This document shows positions 5,896 through 13,047 of a stretch of DNA of 13,135 nt, piece by piece. The DNA lies in assembly GCA_964582415.1 (NCBI GenBank), contig CAZOSF010000066.1:1-13135 (forward strand), given 5' to 3'. Position 1 is the first letter of the stretch; every line of letters starts with the position of its first letter. Under the pieces are notes generated by a model, which was not told the DNA's origin, searched no databases, and saw nothing but the letters and a program-made list of their open reading frames with translations. The position numbers were made by a program, and so were the translations under genes. This DNA comes from CAZOSF01 sp964582415. GTDB taxonomy: Bacteria > Bacteroidota > Bacteroidia > Flavobacteriales > Flavobacteriaceae.

Positions 5896-6792
5896 CTAAA
5901 GCGGATTGGCATTAAAGGTGTCACCTTGTCGCAAATCGCCGGTTTCAAACCCCTTTCGGAACCATCGTGCCCGTTGCTCGGAAGTGCCATGAGTAAAGGA
6001 ATCTGGAACCACGTGTCCTGTGGCTTGTTTTTGCAAGCGATCATCACCAATGGCATGGGCAGCATTGATGGCCTCTTCAAAATCACCCGATTCCATCATG
6101 CGCGTCATTTCCTGTGAATGATGGGCCCAAACTCCGGCTAGAAAATCGGCCTGAAGTTCTAATCGCACGGAGTATTGATTGTATTCGGTTTTGCTCAACT
6201 TTCCACGCAATTGATTCATTTTATCGGTAATTCCCATTAGGTTCTGAACATGATGACCTACCTCATGGGCAATAACATAGGCTTGCGCAAAATCCCCTGG
6301 GGCATTCAGCTGCTTTTCCATATCATCAAAAAAACTCAAATCTAAATAGAGCTGTTCATCTCCTGGGCAATAGAAAGGTCCTGTGGCACTGGATGCATTT
6401 CCGCAGGCGGAGGATACGTAATCGGTAAATAGCACCATGGTGGGTTCCCGATAGTTTTCAAGTAAATTATTCCAAACATCCTCGGTGCTGGCCAGAATGG
6501 TAGCGCTAAACGCTGCCAATTCTTTGGTTTTTGGAGTTTCTACATAGGTGGTGGTTTCTCCTCCCAAATCACCTCCAAGAAATAATTGTCCGATAAAACT
6601 CAGCGGATTTTTACCCAAAAGCAATGAAATCACCAGAATGATTCCTACGATAACAAGGCCTGCTTTAGAAAAAAGCATTCGAATTAGTGGCGCCAACATG
6701 ACTGGATTTAATTTCCCAATACCTCGAGCAGAACCGCCTTGACCTCTGCGGTCGTCAACATTCGAACTTTGTCTTTGGCCTTTCCATTTCAT
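5896..6792 (-). CDS. YpfJ-type neutral zinc metallopeptidase, membrane anchored
   Basis: A 298-residue protein of the putative neutral zinc metallopeptidase family (YpfJ/KPN_02809). The N-terminus begins MKWKGQRQSSNVDDRRGQ with a Gly/Arg-rich stretch, as is usual in the family, then one transmembrane helix (about 44-60). The catalytic motif is HEVGHHVQ (His176, Glu177, His180), and LELQADFLAGVWAHH (211-225) carries the probable third ligand Glu212. A conserved Cys pair frames SSACGNASSATGPFYCPGD (Cys130, Cys142). The C-terminus has the conserved pattern AIGDDRLQKQATGHVVPDSFTHGTSEQRARWF. Length and motifs match the full family, so the gene looks intact. The natural substrate of this family is not established; an envelope quality-control role is inference. 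It is transcribed away from the PPK2 genes; 103 bases separate its stop from the HMA lipoprotein gene. Confidence 0.92.
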   Translation of the reverse strand: MKWKGQRQSSNVDDRRGQGGSARGIGKLNPVMLAPLIRMLFSKAGLVIVGIILVISLLLGKNPLSFIGQLFLGGDLGGETTTYVETPKTKELAAFSATILASTEDVWNNLLENYREPTMVLFTDYVSSACGNASSATGPFYCPGDEQLYLDLSFFDDMEKQLNAPGDFAQAYVIAHEVGHHVQNLMGITDKMNQLRGKLSKTEYNQYSVRLELQADFLAGVWAHHSQEMTRMMESGDFEEAINAAHAIGDDRLQKQATGHVVPDSFTHGTSEQRARWFRKGFETGDLRQGDTFNANPL

Positions 6793-7061
6793 AGCACATA
6801 TATTTAGTTGTTTTCAAAGCCTTAATGTACTACAAATTCAATTGTTCCAGTTTTCCCGGTTGTATTTTTTCTTATTAGATGCCTCCAATCTGACCAATCT
6901 CATAAACATAACTGCCCCTTTTCCCTATCTTTAATTGGTCATTTTGGGTGTTTTGCATGAAATAAACACTATATGTCTCAATAATAAAGAGTTATTCCAT
7001 GGTGCAGTCTACTGTTCCAAGGAAACATTTTTTTGATAAATAACCAATCAAATTACATTGC
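6793..7061. promoter_or_regulatory. Divergent intergenic region between the metallopeptidase and PPK2 genes
   Basis: This AT-rich stretch of 269 bases must hold the promoters for both divergent units. I find no full TTTG...TAnnTTTG pair. The best partial -7 matches on the plus strand are TCATTTTG near 6938-6945 and the T-run ending in TTTG shortly before 7036, each with one mismatch. No gene, hairpin or RNA is apparent. Confidence 0.4.
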
Positions 7062-7910
7062 ATGGAGTTTCAACCGGAACATTTCCAAGGAATCAAAAAG
7101 AGAAAACAACTTATCGCAATTGCCAAAAAGGAGGGAATTCCCATAGAAAAGACCCTGCATAAAATTGAATATGAAGCAGAATTGGCGTTGCTTCAATCGG
7201 AGTTCGTCAAATTACAGAATTGGATTTCACAGAATAAAATGCGCGTGGCCGTTCTGTTTGAGGGTAGGGACGCTGCCGGGAAGGGAGGTTCCATAAAACG
7301 ATTTAAGGAACATTTGAATCCGCGGAAATCGAGAGTGGTGGCTTTATCCCGACCCACCGAAATGGAACAGGGTCAATGGTATTTCAGAAGATATATTAAA
7401 GTGTTGCCCAATCCTGGTGAAATCGTTTTCTTCGACCGTAGTTGGTACAATAGGGCGGTGGTAGAACCTGTTATGGGGTTCTGTACAAAGGAGCAATATG
7501 AAAAGTTTATCGTTCAGGTACCGGAATTTGAACATCTGCTTTACGAAGACAATTTGAAAATCATCAAGTTTTGGTTCTCAATTTCCAAGGAAGAACAGAA
7601 GAAACGGTTCGATTCTCGACTTCAAAATCCTTTGAAACAATGGAAGTTTAGTCCGGTAGACATGAAAGGGCAGGAGTTGTGGGATGATTATACCTACTAC
7701 AAGGAACAGATGTTCAGTAAAAGCCACACGAACTTCAGTCCGTGGATTATTGTAAAAACCAACGATAAAAAGATTGCCCGGTTGGAGAGTATGCGATACA
7801 TTCTTTCCCTTTTCGATTATGACGGTAAAAAGGATGCCCCCATCACGTTACTGCCGGATCCGAACGTAATTATGCGCTACCATCGCAGTGCCATTCAAAT
7901 TGATATATAA
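7062..7910 (+). CDS. PPK2-family polyphosphate kinase (first of tandem pair)
   Basis: A 282-residue one-domain polyphosphate kinase 2. PPK2 enzymes move the terminal phosphate of polyphosphate onto nucleoside mono- or diphosphates, or the reverse. Visible motifs are Walker A GRDAAGKGG (68-76), the preceding FEGRD, PTEMEQGQWYFRRY (98-111), Walker B FFDRSWYNRAVVEPV (123-137), lid KKRFDSR (180-186), and NPLKQWKFSPVD (189-200). Residues 1-60 are a helical N-terminal extension and the last 30 form a tail (LLPDPNVIMRYH) absent from the neighbour. All expected catalytic residues are present. Whether it acts on ADP, AMP or GDP cannot be read safely from the sequence. The ATG at 7062 lacks a Shine-Dalgarno site. 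A second paralogue starts nine bases after its stop, so the two are almost surely one transcript. Confidence 0.92.
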   Translation: MEFQPEHFQGIKKRKQLIAIAKKEGIPIEKTLHKIEYEAELALLQSEFVKLQNWISQNKMRVAVLFEGRDAAGKGGSIKRFKEHLNPRKSRVVALSRPTEMEQGQWYFRRYIKVLPNPGEIVFFDRSWYNRAVVEPVMGFCTKEQYEKFIVQVPEFEHLLYEDNLKIIKFWFSISKEEQKKRFDSRLQNPLKQWKFSPVDMKGQELWDDYTYYKEQMFSKSHTNFSPWIIVKTNDKKIARLESMRYILSLFDYDGKKDAPITLLPDPNVIMRYHRSAIQIDI

Positions 7911-7919
7911 TTTGCCAGT

Positions 7920-8702
7920 ATGAAAGCAGAAGAATTGACGAAAAAGGATATGGAATTGTTGAATTCCCCTCTTGGGTTATATGCCTTATTTAGCAACAAA
8001 AGAATTAGTGTAAAGAAGGCTTTGGAGGAGGCCAGACACATGGAGCTATTAAAGGAAAAGCAGGAAGAATTGATCAAGCTCCAACGATGGGTCATCGAAA
8101 AAAAGAAGAAAGTTGTCATTCTTTTTGAAGGTCGCGATGCAGCGGGAAAAGGGGGAGCCATCAGAAGGATTACAGAGTATATCAATCCCCGTCATTTCCG
8201 TATTGTGGCCCTAAACATCCCTACGGAAGATGAGCGAAAACAGTGGTTTTTTCAGAGGTATATCAACGAATTGCCCAATCCTGGGGAAATTGTCTTTTTT
8301 GACCGTAGTTGGTACAATAGGGCAGTGGTAGAACCCGTAAATGGATTTTGCACCGAACGGGAGTACGAAGTATTTATGTCTCAGGTAAACGAGTTCGAAA
8401 AAATGCTCATCCAATCGGACACCTATTTCATCAAGTTTTATTTTTCCATTTCCAAAAAGCAACAGGCCAAGCGGTTTAAGGAGATTCAGCGCAATCCGCT
8501 TAAAATGTGGAAAATGACAGCGGTAGATGAGCGAGCGCAGGATTTATGGGATAAGTATACCCAATACAAGGAAAAGATGTTTGCTGCGACGAATACCGAG
8601 CATGCCCCTTGGGTAATCATCAATGCAAATAAAAAGGCTCCAGCTCGACTCAAGGCCATTACCCATATTTTGGAGACCATTCCGTACGAAGTGGAAGAAT
8701 AA
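7920..8702 (+). CDS. PPK2-family polyphosphate kinase (second of tandem pair)
   Basis: A 260-residue paralogue of the preceding protein. Motifs are Walker A GRDAAGKGG (71-79), PTEDERKQWFFQRY (101-114), Walker B FFDRSWYNRAVVEPV (126-140), lid AKRFKEIQRNP (183-193), and KMWKMTAVD (195-203). The Walker B block is identical in protein sequence to that of the first copy, and its DNA includes a 23-base exact match (7434-7456 with 8301-8323). Outside the core the two differ markedly: here the N-terminus is KKDMELLNSPLGLYALF and the C-terminus stops shortly after the last core helix. Divergence in the lid and nucleotide-side segments suggests different substrate preference or a hetero-oligomer rather than simple dosage, but this is inference. 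No clear terminator follows; the next gene converges on it. Confidence 0.92.
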   Translation: MKAEELTKKDMELLNSPLGLYALFSNKRISVKKALEEARHMELLKEKQEELIKLQRWVIEKKKKVVILFEGRDAAGKGGAIRRITEYINPRHFRIVALNIPTEDERKQWFFQRYINELPNPGEIVFFDRSWYNRAVVEPVNGFCTEREYEVFMSQVNEFEKMLIQSDTYFIKFYFSISKKQQAKRFKEIQRNPLKMWKMTAVDERAQDLWDKYTQYKEKMFAATNTEHAPWVIINANKKAPARLKAITHILETIPYEVEE

Positions 8703-8772
8703 TGCTTAGGCTGCTGGACGAAGCGACCTTCTTTACGTATTGCAACTTCAGTTGAAAATCAATTCGATCATT

Positions 8773-9516
8773 TTAATATTCGCCCAAAAGACGTTTTCTC
8801 TTCATGATCTTTAGGATAACATAGAGGACGACCGAAATAATGGCCGCATAAAACCAGAAGTCATGTTCGATAACAATTTTTTTCTCTTCAATAAACTCTC
8901 CACTTAATTCAAAGAACCAGAACAGTAGAAATACTGCAGCGAGACCGTTTTTCTCTTGTCGGAGTACCTTTTTTAATTGAAAAGCGTACTCATTCTTTTT
9001 ATAATTCTTTAAGGAAGGAATAAAGGCGGGGACCTTCGAAGCCCATTCTAAATAGGTGGCTCCAAATTTATTTCGTAAAAAACTTTCTTCTGCGTACATA
9101 ATGCGCTCGTAGTAGAGGTAATAGAAGAGTACGAAAGCCACAAGGAACCAAATATTTTTTGTAAGCATGGCCACACCTAACCACATAAAGAAATTGCCTA
9201 GATAAAGGGGATGCCTGGACATGGAGTACATTCCCGTGGTGTTCAAGGAATCGGCAACTTGACCTTCTTCTGTACACCGACCCGAGGTATTCGGGGGCGT
9301 ATGGCCAACAATGATGACCCTTATGAAAAGGCCAAAGAGGCTTACACCCAAACAAATGAAGTCATAAACATCTTCAAAAACACTTTCTTCATGGGAAGAG
9401 TAATATTCTGTTTGTAAAAAAACACCGTATCCAAAAACTAAAATGATAAGGGGTAAAAAACTTCTATAGCGAAATAAAAAATCACCTTGAGATTTAAATT
9501 CTTCCAGCAATGCCAT
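8773..9516 (-). CDS. Isoprenylcysteine/phospholipid-methyltransferase-like integral membrane protein
   Basis: A 247-residue polytopic membrane protein (numbering from the ATG at 9516). A TTG seven codons upstream (9537) would extend it, but gives no better signal and the ATG is preferred. It has five or six hydrophobic segments. The SAM-binding core of the ICMT/PEMT family is seen around residues 72-165: VGHTPPNTSGR, then TTGMYSMSRHPLYLGNF (about 93-109), and YYERIMYAEESFLRNKFG with conserved Glu residues, ending in YLEWASKVPAFIP. Members methylate lipids, prenyl-cysteine or, in Leptospira LmtA, the lipid A 1-phosphate. Bacteria of this type lack prenylated CaaX proteins, so a lipid or lipid A phosphate is a more likely substrate; this is inference. 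A C-terminal extension of two more helices (about 190-240) follows the core. It converges with the PPK2 genes and appears to be transcribed alone. Confidence 0.75.
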   Translation of the reverse strand: MALLEEFKSQGDFLFRYRSFLPLIILVFGYGVFLQTEYYSSHEESVFEDVYDFICLGVSLFGLFIRVIIVGHTPPNTSGRCTEEGQVADSLNTTGMYSMSRHPLYLGNFFMWLGVAMLTKNIWFLVAFVLFYYLYYERIMYAEESFLRNKFGATYLEWASKVPAFIPSLKNYKKNEYAFQLKKVLRQEKNGLAAVFLLFWFFELSGEFIEEKKIVIEHDFWFYAAIISVVLYVILKIMKRKRLLGEY

Positions 9517-9751
9517 GATACTTATATTTGGACCCAAGAAGATTGGGTAGAGGTTGCTTGAATTGATTGCTTTTATGAATAACCAAGTGCCTAATCCCTT
9601 ATCTCGAAAATCAAAGCCTTACTTTGGAAATTTTTACGGCAATATATTTCAGAAACAAGTAGTTAACTTCTCGGTTTCTCAAATAAAGTTATAAAATTCT
9701 GATTACTTTTCGATGTAAAGAGGGGATCCATTCCTTTTGCATCTAAAATGA
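9517..9751. other. AT-rich intergenic region, with an imperfect hairpin
   Basis: No gene is seen. Near its right side GATGTAAAG (9712-9720) can pair imperfectly, with G-U pairs and a mismatch, to CTTTTGCATC (9734-9743). It lies just beyond the stop of the thioredoxin-like gene and might be a weak terminator, but no T-tract follows on the minus strand. The promoter of the membrane methyltransferase must lie in the left part; no clear box was found. Confidence 0.35.
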
Positions 9752-10021
9752 CTAAACTTTACTCAGGCGTTCTAGTTTCTCAAGTACCTGATATACTGCA
9801 AAACTTCGCGCAAATCGGAAGGCTTCCTTTCCTTCATAATTAATGATAACGACAGGTAAGGTAAATACCATATGTTGGCCCGCAACTTCTCTTTCCTCTT
9901 CGACGTCAACTACTCGAATTTGAACTTCCGGGAAATTTTGACACACTTCTTCCAGTAGCTTTGGTTTTAATGCCTGACAGACATTGCAGGATTTACCAGT
10001 AAAATAGAGTAGTTCTATCAT
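9752..10021 (-). CDS. Small thioredoxin-like protein
   Basis: An 89-residue cytoplasmic protein with a minimal thioredoxin fold. The strand MIELLYFTGKSC leads to the redox motif Cys13-Asn-Val-Cys16, then QALKPKLLEEV. VVDVEEEREVAGQHMVFTLPVVIINYEGKEAF holds the second half, with the cis-proline in TLPVV. It lacks the first helix and strand of standard thioredoxins (about 105 residues), as expected for the compact family that starts directly before the CxxC. Two cysteines in a CxxC suggest oxidoreductase activity; the partner is unknown. It begins 10 bases after the stop of mnmE on the same strand, so it is probably co-transcribed with it. A link to the redox-sensitive tRNA-modification enzyme is possible but unproven. 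Confidence 0.85.
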   Translation of the reverse strand: MIELLYFTGKSCNVCQALKPKLLEEVCQNFPEVQIRVVDVEEEREVAGQHMVFTLPVVIINYEGKEAFRFARSFAVYQVLEKLERLSKV

Positions 10022-10031
10022 TGAAGATTCC

Positions 10032-11420
10032 TTATTTGCCGATGCAGAAGTTGGCGAAAATATTTCCTAGGAGCTCATCATTGGAAATCTCTCCCGTTAT
10101 TTCGCCAAAGTGGTATAATGCCTGACGAATGTCGATGGCCAGCAAATCCCCGCTGAGATTATTATTCAATCCTTCCTGTACTTTTTGAATCTCTTCCAAG
10201 GCTTTTAGCAAAGCGTCGTAATGCCTGCTATTGGTGACAATGGTTTCATTGTTTCGAAGGGCACCGGTATTCACAAAATCGAGAAGTAACTTTTTCAATT
10301 CATCCACGCCACGTCCCGTTTTGGCAGAAATCATGTGAATCTCCGGGAAATCGGTAAGCAATAAATCTTGCTCCTCAGAACATAAGGTGTCTATTTTATT
10401 GGCCAAGATGATGATGGTCTTTTGAGGGTATTTGTTTTTTACCTTTTCAATTTCTACTTGAAGTAACTCAGCATTTTCCAAGTATTTCTGAGCACTTAGC
10501 ATCAGAATCACCACCTGGGCCTGTTCCATTTTCTGAAACGTTTTCTGAATGCCTAACCCCTCAATCACATCGGCGGTTTCCCGAATACCCGCTGTATCGA
10601 TAAATCGGAAGGAAATACCTCCTATGGTGATTTCATCTTCCACGGTATCTCTTGTAGTTCCTGCGATATCACTTACAATAGCGCGTTCTTCATTTAACAG
10701 GGCATTCAAAAGTGTTGACTTCCCAACATTAGGTTCCCCTACGATGGCCACAGGAATACCGTTCTTTAGCACGTTACCCGTGGCGAAAGAATCTATCAAT
10801 TTTTTTAGTACTTCCTGTATGCGTTGTAATAAAACTTGAAATTCTTCCCGGTTGGCAAATTCGACATCTTCTTCGGCGAAGTCCAATTCCAACTCGATGA
10901 GCGAGGCAAAATTGAGCAATTGTTCTCGTAGGGCGTGTATCTCTGAAGAAAACCCACCACGCATTTGCGACATCGCCAATTGATGGCTTGCCTCCGAATC
11001 GCTGGCAATCAAATCGGCCACGGCTTCTGCCTGGCTTAAATCCATTTTACCATGCAAGAATGCCCTCAACGTAAATTCACCCGCCTGAGCCATTCTGCAA
11101 CCCCTGCGGAGCAATAACTGAATGATCTCTTGTTGAATGTAGGGACTACCATGACAAGAAAATTCTACAACATCTTCGCCTGTATAGCTATGCGGATTTT
11201 TAAAAATCGTGGCAAGGACCTCGTCGATGATACGAATACCATCCTTGATATGCCCAAGGTGCACCGTATGACTCTTTTGATCTTTTAATGCCTTACCCGA
11301 AACGGACTGAAACACCTGGGAAGCAATAGCGATTGCCTGTTCCCCAGATAAACGGATAACCGCAATGGCTCCCGCACCTGCAGGGGTAGCTAATGCAACA
11401 ATGGTGTCTTGATGTTTCAC
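10032..11420 (-). CDS. mnmE: tRNA uridine-34 5-carboxymethylaminomethyl modification GTPase MnmE
   Basis: A 462-residue GTPase which, with MnmG, installs cmnm5 at the wobble uridine of several tRNAs. The N-terminal folate-binding domain begins DTIVALATPAGAGAIAVIRLSG and includes SCHGSPYIQQEII (88-100) and AGEFTLRAFLHGKMDLSQAEA (113-133). The G domain has G1 GEPNVGKS (228-235), G2 TTRDT (255-259), G3 DTAG (275-278), G4 NKID (341-344) and G5 SAK (365-367). The C-terminus ends in the invariant FCIGK with catalytic Cys459. Length and all motifs are complete. The start codon is GTG (11418-11420): an in-frame TGA lies only two codons upstream (TGA ACC GTG), and no ATG occurs before residue 110, so GTG is the only start that keeps the conserved N-terminus. 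A perfect TAnnTTTG box ends five bases upstream, suggesting a nearly leaderless mRNA. Confidence 0.97.
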   Translation of the reverse strand: MKHQDTIVALATPAGAGAIAVIRLSGEQAIAIASQVFQSVSGKALKDQKSHTVHLGHIKDGIRIIDEVLATIFKNPHSYTGEDVVEFSCHGSPYIQQEIIQLLLRRGCRMAQAGEFTLRAFLHGKMDLSQAEAVADLIASDSEASHQLAMSQMRGGFSSEIHALREQLLNFASLIELELDFAEEDVEFANREEFQVLLQRIQEVLKKLIDSFATGNVLKNGIPVAIVGEPNVGKSTLLNALLNEERAIVSDIAGTTRDTVEDEITIGGISFRFIDTAGIRETADVIEGLGIQKTFQKMEQAQVVILMLSAQKYLENAELLQVEIEKVKNKYPQKTIIILANKIDTLCSEEQDLLLTDFPEIHMISAKTGRGVDELKKLLLDFVNTGALRNNETIVTNSRHYDALLKALEEIQKVQEGLNNNLSGDLLAIDIRQALYHFGEITGEISNDELLGNIFANFCIGK

Positions 11421-11424
11421 GGTT

Positions 11425-11432
11425 CAAAAATA
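11425..11432 (-). promoter_or_regulatory. Candidate -7 box (TATTTTTG) of mnmE
   Basis: On the minus strand TATTTTTG fully matches the Bacteroidota housekeeping -7 consensus TAnnTTTG. Transcription would begin at about 11419-11422, right at the GTG start codon. No convincing TTG -33 element is found at the usual 19-21 base distance (TTTCTTG is 28 bases upstream), so this promoter is tentative. Confidence 0.4.
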
Positions 11433-11478
11433 CGAATAATGCAGGAACTTAGATAAGTAGCAAGAAAGGAGTGTGCAT

Positions 11479-11506
11479 AAAAAAACCGCTCTTGTGAGAG
11501 CGGTTT
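11479..11506 (-). terminator. Rho-independent terminator of the OmpA/HhH unit
   Basis: AAACCGCTCT pairs with AGAGCGGTTT, a perfect 10-bp stem around a 4-base loop (11493-11496), followed on the minus strand by a run of seven T. It begins 12 bases after the stop of the HhH protein gene, and separates this unit from mnmE. Confidence 0.92.
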
Positions 11507-11518
11507 CTGAGAGAGGAA

Positions 11519-12040
11519 TTATTCTTCTTTCCCTCCTTTCAAGTCGTCTTGCCAATCTTTTAGCATTTTCCACTTGCCTTCGTACGCCAATTTCGCTTGA
11601 TCGGGCCAAGTGCCTGGATTGTGTACTACGAAACGTTCCCCTTCAGAATCTAAAATGCTTTGGCATTTTTCTACTGAAGCTTCAGACAAGGCTTTCCAAG
11701 TGTGGATGCCATGCTTATGGAATAGTTCCTGGATGGCTGGGCCAATTCCTTCAATGATGGTAAGGTCGTTTTCCTTGATGGCTTTCCCCATCACGGCTTT
11801 GGCTTCACCTGCGTTGAAGGCTATAGCAGCACCTGTCATGGCTGCTGCCATGCGCATGTCTTCCATTTCCATTTGGTTTAGCTTCTTGCGACAATCGCTC
11901 AGATCGGCCGTAAGTTTGGCATTTTTGTTCTCAAGGGCTTGTAATTCTTCTTTATTTCCTCCTGCCATTCGTCCCAATAAGTAACCTAGAAGGGCAGCGA
12001 TGATTCCGACTATAATCGGTATGATAATACATGGACTCAT
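11519..12040 (-). CDS. Membrane-anchored protein with coiled coil and C-terminal helix-hairpin-helix domain
   Basis: A 173-residue protein. Residues 4-23 (IIIPIIVGIIAALLGYLLG) form one transmembrane helix; positive charges after it place the rest in the cytoplasm. Residues about 29-62 form a charged coiled coil. After an Ala/Met-rich linker (64-85), residues 91-165 match the H3TH/HhH-type domain seen at the end of many bacterial membrane and ribosomal-associated proteins: NDLTIIEGIGPAIQELFHKHGI (92-112), TWKALSEASVEKCQSIL, then NPGTWPDQAKLA and WQDDL. The GIG (98-100) and P101 form the hairpin typical of DNA-backbone-binding HhH motifs. DNA or RNA binding is therefore possible, though no nuclease site is evident, and the actual function is unknown. 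It follows the OmpA-domain gene by 16 bases and is probably co-transcribed with it. Confidence 0.75.
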   Translation of the reverse strand: MSPCIIIPIIVGIIAALLGYLLGRMAGGNKEELQALENKNAKLTADLSDCRKKLNQMEMEDMRMAAAMTGAAIAFNAGEAKAVMGKAIKENDLTIIEGIGPAIQELFHKHGIHTWKALSEASVEKCQSILDSEGERFVVHNPGTWPDQAKLAYEGKWKMLKDWQDDLKGGKEE

Positions 12041-12056
12041 AATGTTTTGTTTTTAG

Positions 12057-12959
12057 TTAGTTAATGGTAACGATGACACGGCGGTTTTTTGCTCTACCTT
12101 CTTCCGTGTCGTTGGTGGCTATCGGTTCTTTTTCTCCTTTGGAAATAACATCGATATGGGTTTCTGGAATATGGTTGTTGATGAAATAATGTTCAGCAAA
12201 TTTGGCACGATCCATACCCAGGTTATAATTATGTTCTTCCGAACCCGTATTGTCTGCATGCCCAACGATATGACAACGAGCACCTTCTACTTTATCCAGA
12301 TAGCGGGAAATCTTTGCGACTTTCTCACGTTGCTCCGGTGTAAGTGTAAGTGTAGCTTGATCTGTTTCAAAATAGAGTAGCAGCGGATTGTCACGGATTT
12401 CTGCCGCAATGGCCACCATTTCTTCGTTCAGTAGGGTTCTGTCATCTAACTGGCTAACATTGAAATCCACAGGTCCGTAAAGAATGTTGTTCGCATCAGG
12501 AACCAAATCGTCTTTCAGCATGCCTTTGGTGTCGATATGACGAGAAGGCGCTCCTAAGGAAACAAAATAGTTTTTAACCGCTATAGCTCGAGCCAACCCC
12601 AAATTGGGATAGGCGCTGAGGTTTTCTTCATCACTTTTATAATAACCTGTAATTGTCAAGACCTTATTCTCATGGCCCTGAAAATAGGTGGCAACATCAT
12701 TCACTCCATTGGTCAAATTTTCTGAAAGAGGAATGAGGTAGGGCGACTGACTTAGATTGAAGTTGAAATTGTCGTTGACACGAACTTCCCAGTCTGCCAC
12801 GGGATCTACCACTATAAAGTCGTTTGAAGTGGCATTTACTTCGGGTGTTGCAACTACTTCCATTTGGGTTTCCTGTTCACAGCAATAGAGATAGCTGAGA
12901 TAGGCACCGATGATGATGGTAAGTAAGATACCCAATACATAGGCTGTTTGTTTGCTCAT
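12057..12959 (-). CDS. OmpA-family protein with two OmpA-like domains, the first degenerate
   Basis: A 300-residue envelope protein. The N-terminus (about 6-25) is a single hydrophobic helix. It is followed by CCEQ, but the residues before Cys26 do not form a proper lipobox, so an inner-membrane anchor is more likely than a lipoprotein. Residues about 194-300 are a complete OmpA peptidoglycan-binding domain: LLYFETDQATLT, IVGHADNTGSEEHNYNLGMDRAKFAEHYF (Asp236 and Arg251 as expected for the diaminopimelate site), VISKGEKEPI and AKNRRVIVTIN. Residues about 63-146 repeat the same fold pattern in altered form (FNFNLSQSPYL, VLTITGYYKSDEEN, LGLARAIAVKNYFVSLG, IDTKG) but lack the Gly-His-x-Asp motif. 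The role is likely to link the membrane to the cell wall. It begins a two-gene unit with the HhH protein. Confidence 0.88.
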   Translation of the reverse strand: MSKQTAYVLGILLTIIIGAYLSYLYCCEQETQMEVVATPEVNATSNDFIVVDPVADWEVRVNDNFNFNLSQSPYLIPLSENLTNGVNDVATYFQGHENKVLTITGYYKSDEENLSAYPNLGLARAIAVKNYFVSLGAPSRHIDTKGMLKDDLVPDANNILYGPVDFNVSQLDDRTLLNEEMVAIAAEIRDNPLLLYFETDQATLTLTPEQREKVAKISRYLDKVEGARCHIVGHADNTGSEEHNYNLGMDRAKFAEHYFINNHIPETHIDVISKGEKEPIATNDTEEGRAKNRRVIVTIN

Positions 12960-13047
12960 GGGCTAGTGTTTAAAATTACACTATGAAGTTACAAAAAAAA
13001 CACACCTTTTCCTCTGAGTATCAGTAATAAATTAAAGAAAAGCAGCG

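Noticed and set aside
8743..8754. CAAC/GTTG hairpin after the second PPK2 gene as terminator
   Set aside because: Only four pairs and no T-tract in either direction; too weak to call.
11610..11984. 124-residue plus-strand frame
   Set aside because: Antisense to the membrane HhH protein, whose domains and terminator are clear; the plus-strand product shows no motif.
12960..13047. Promoter of the OmpA unit with TAATTTTA as -7 box
   Set aside because: One mismatch, and the nearest TTTG lies only 13 bases upstream rather than 19-21; not distinguishable from AT-rich background.
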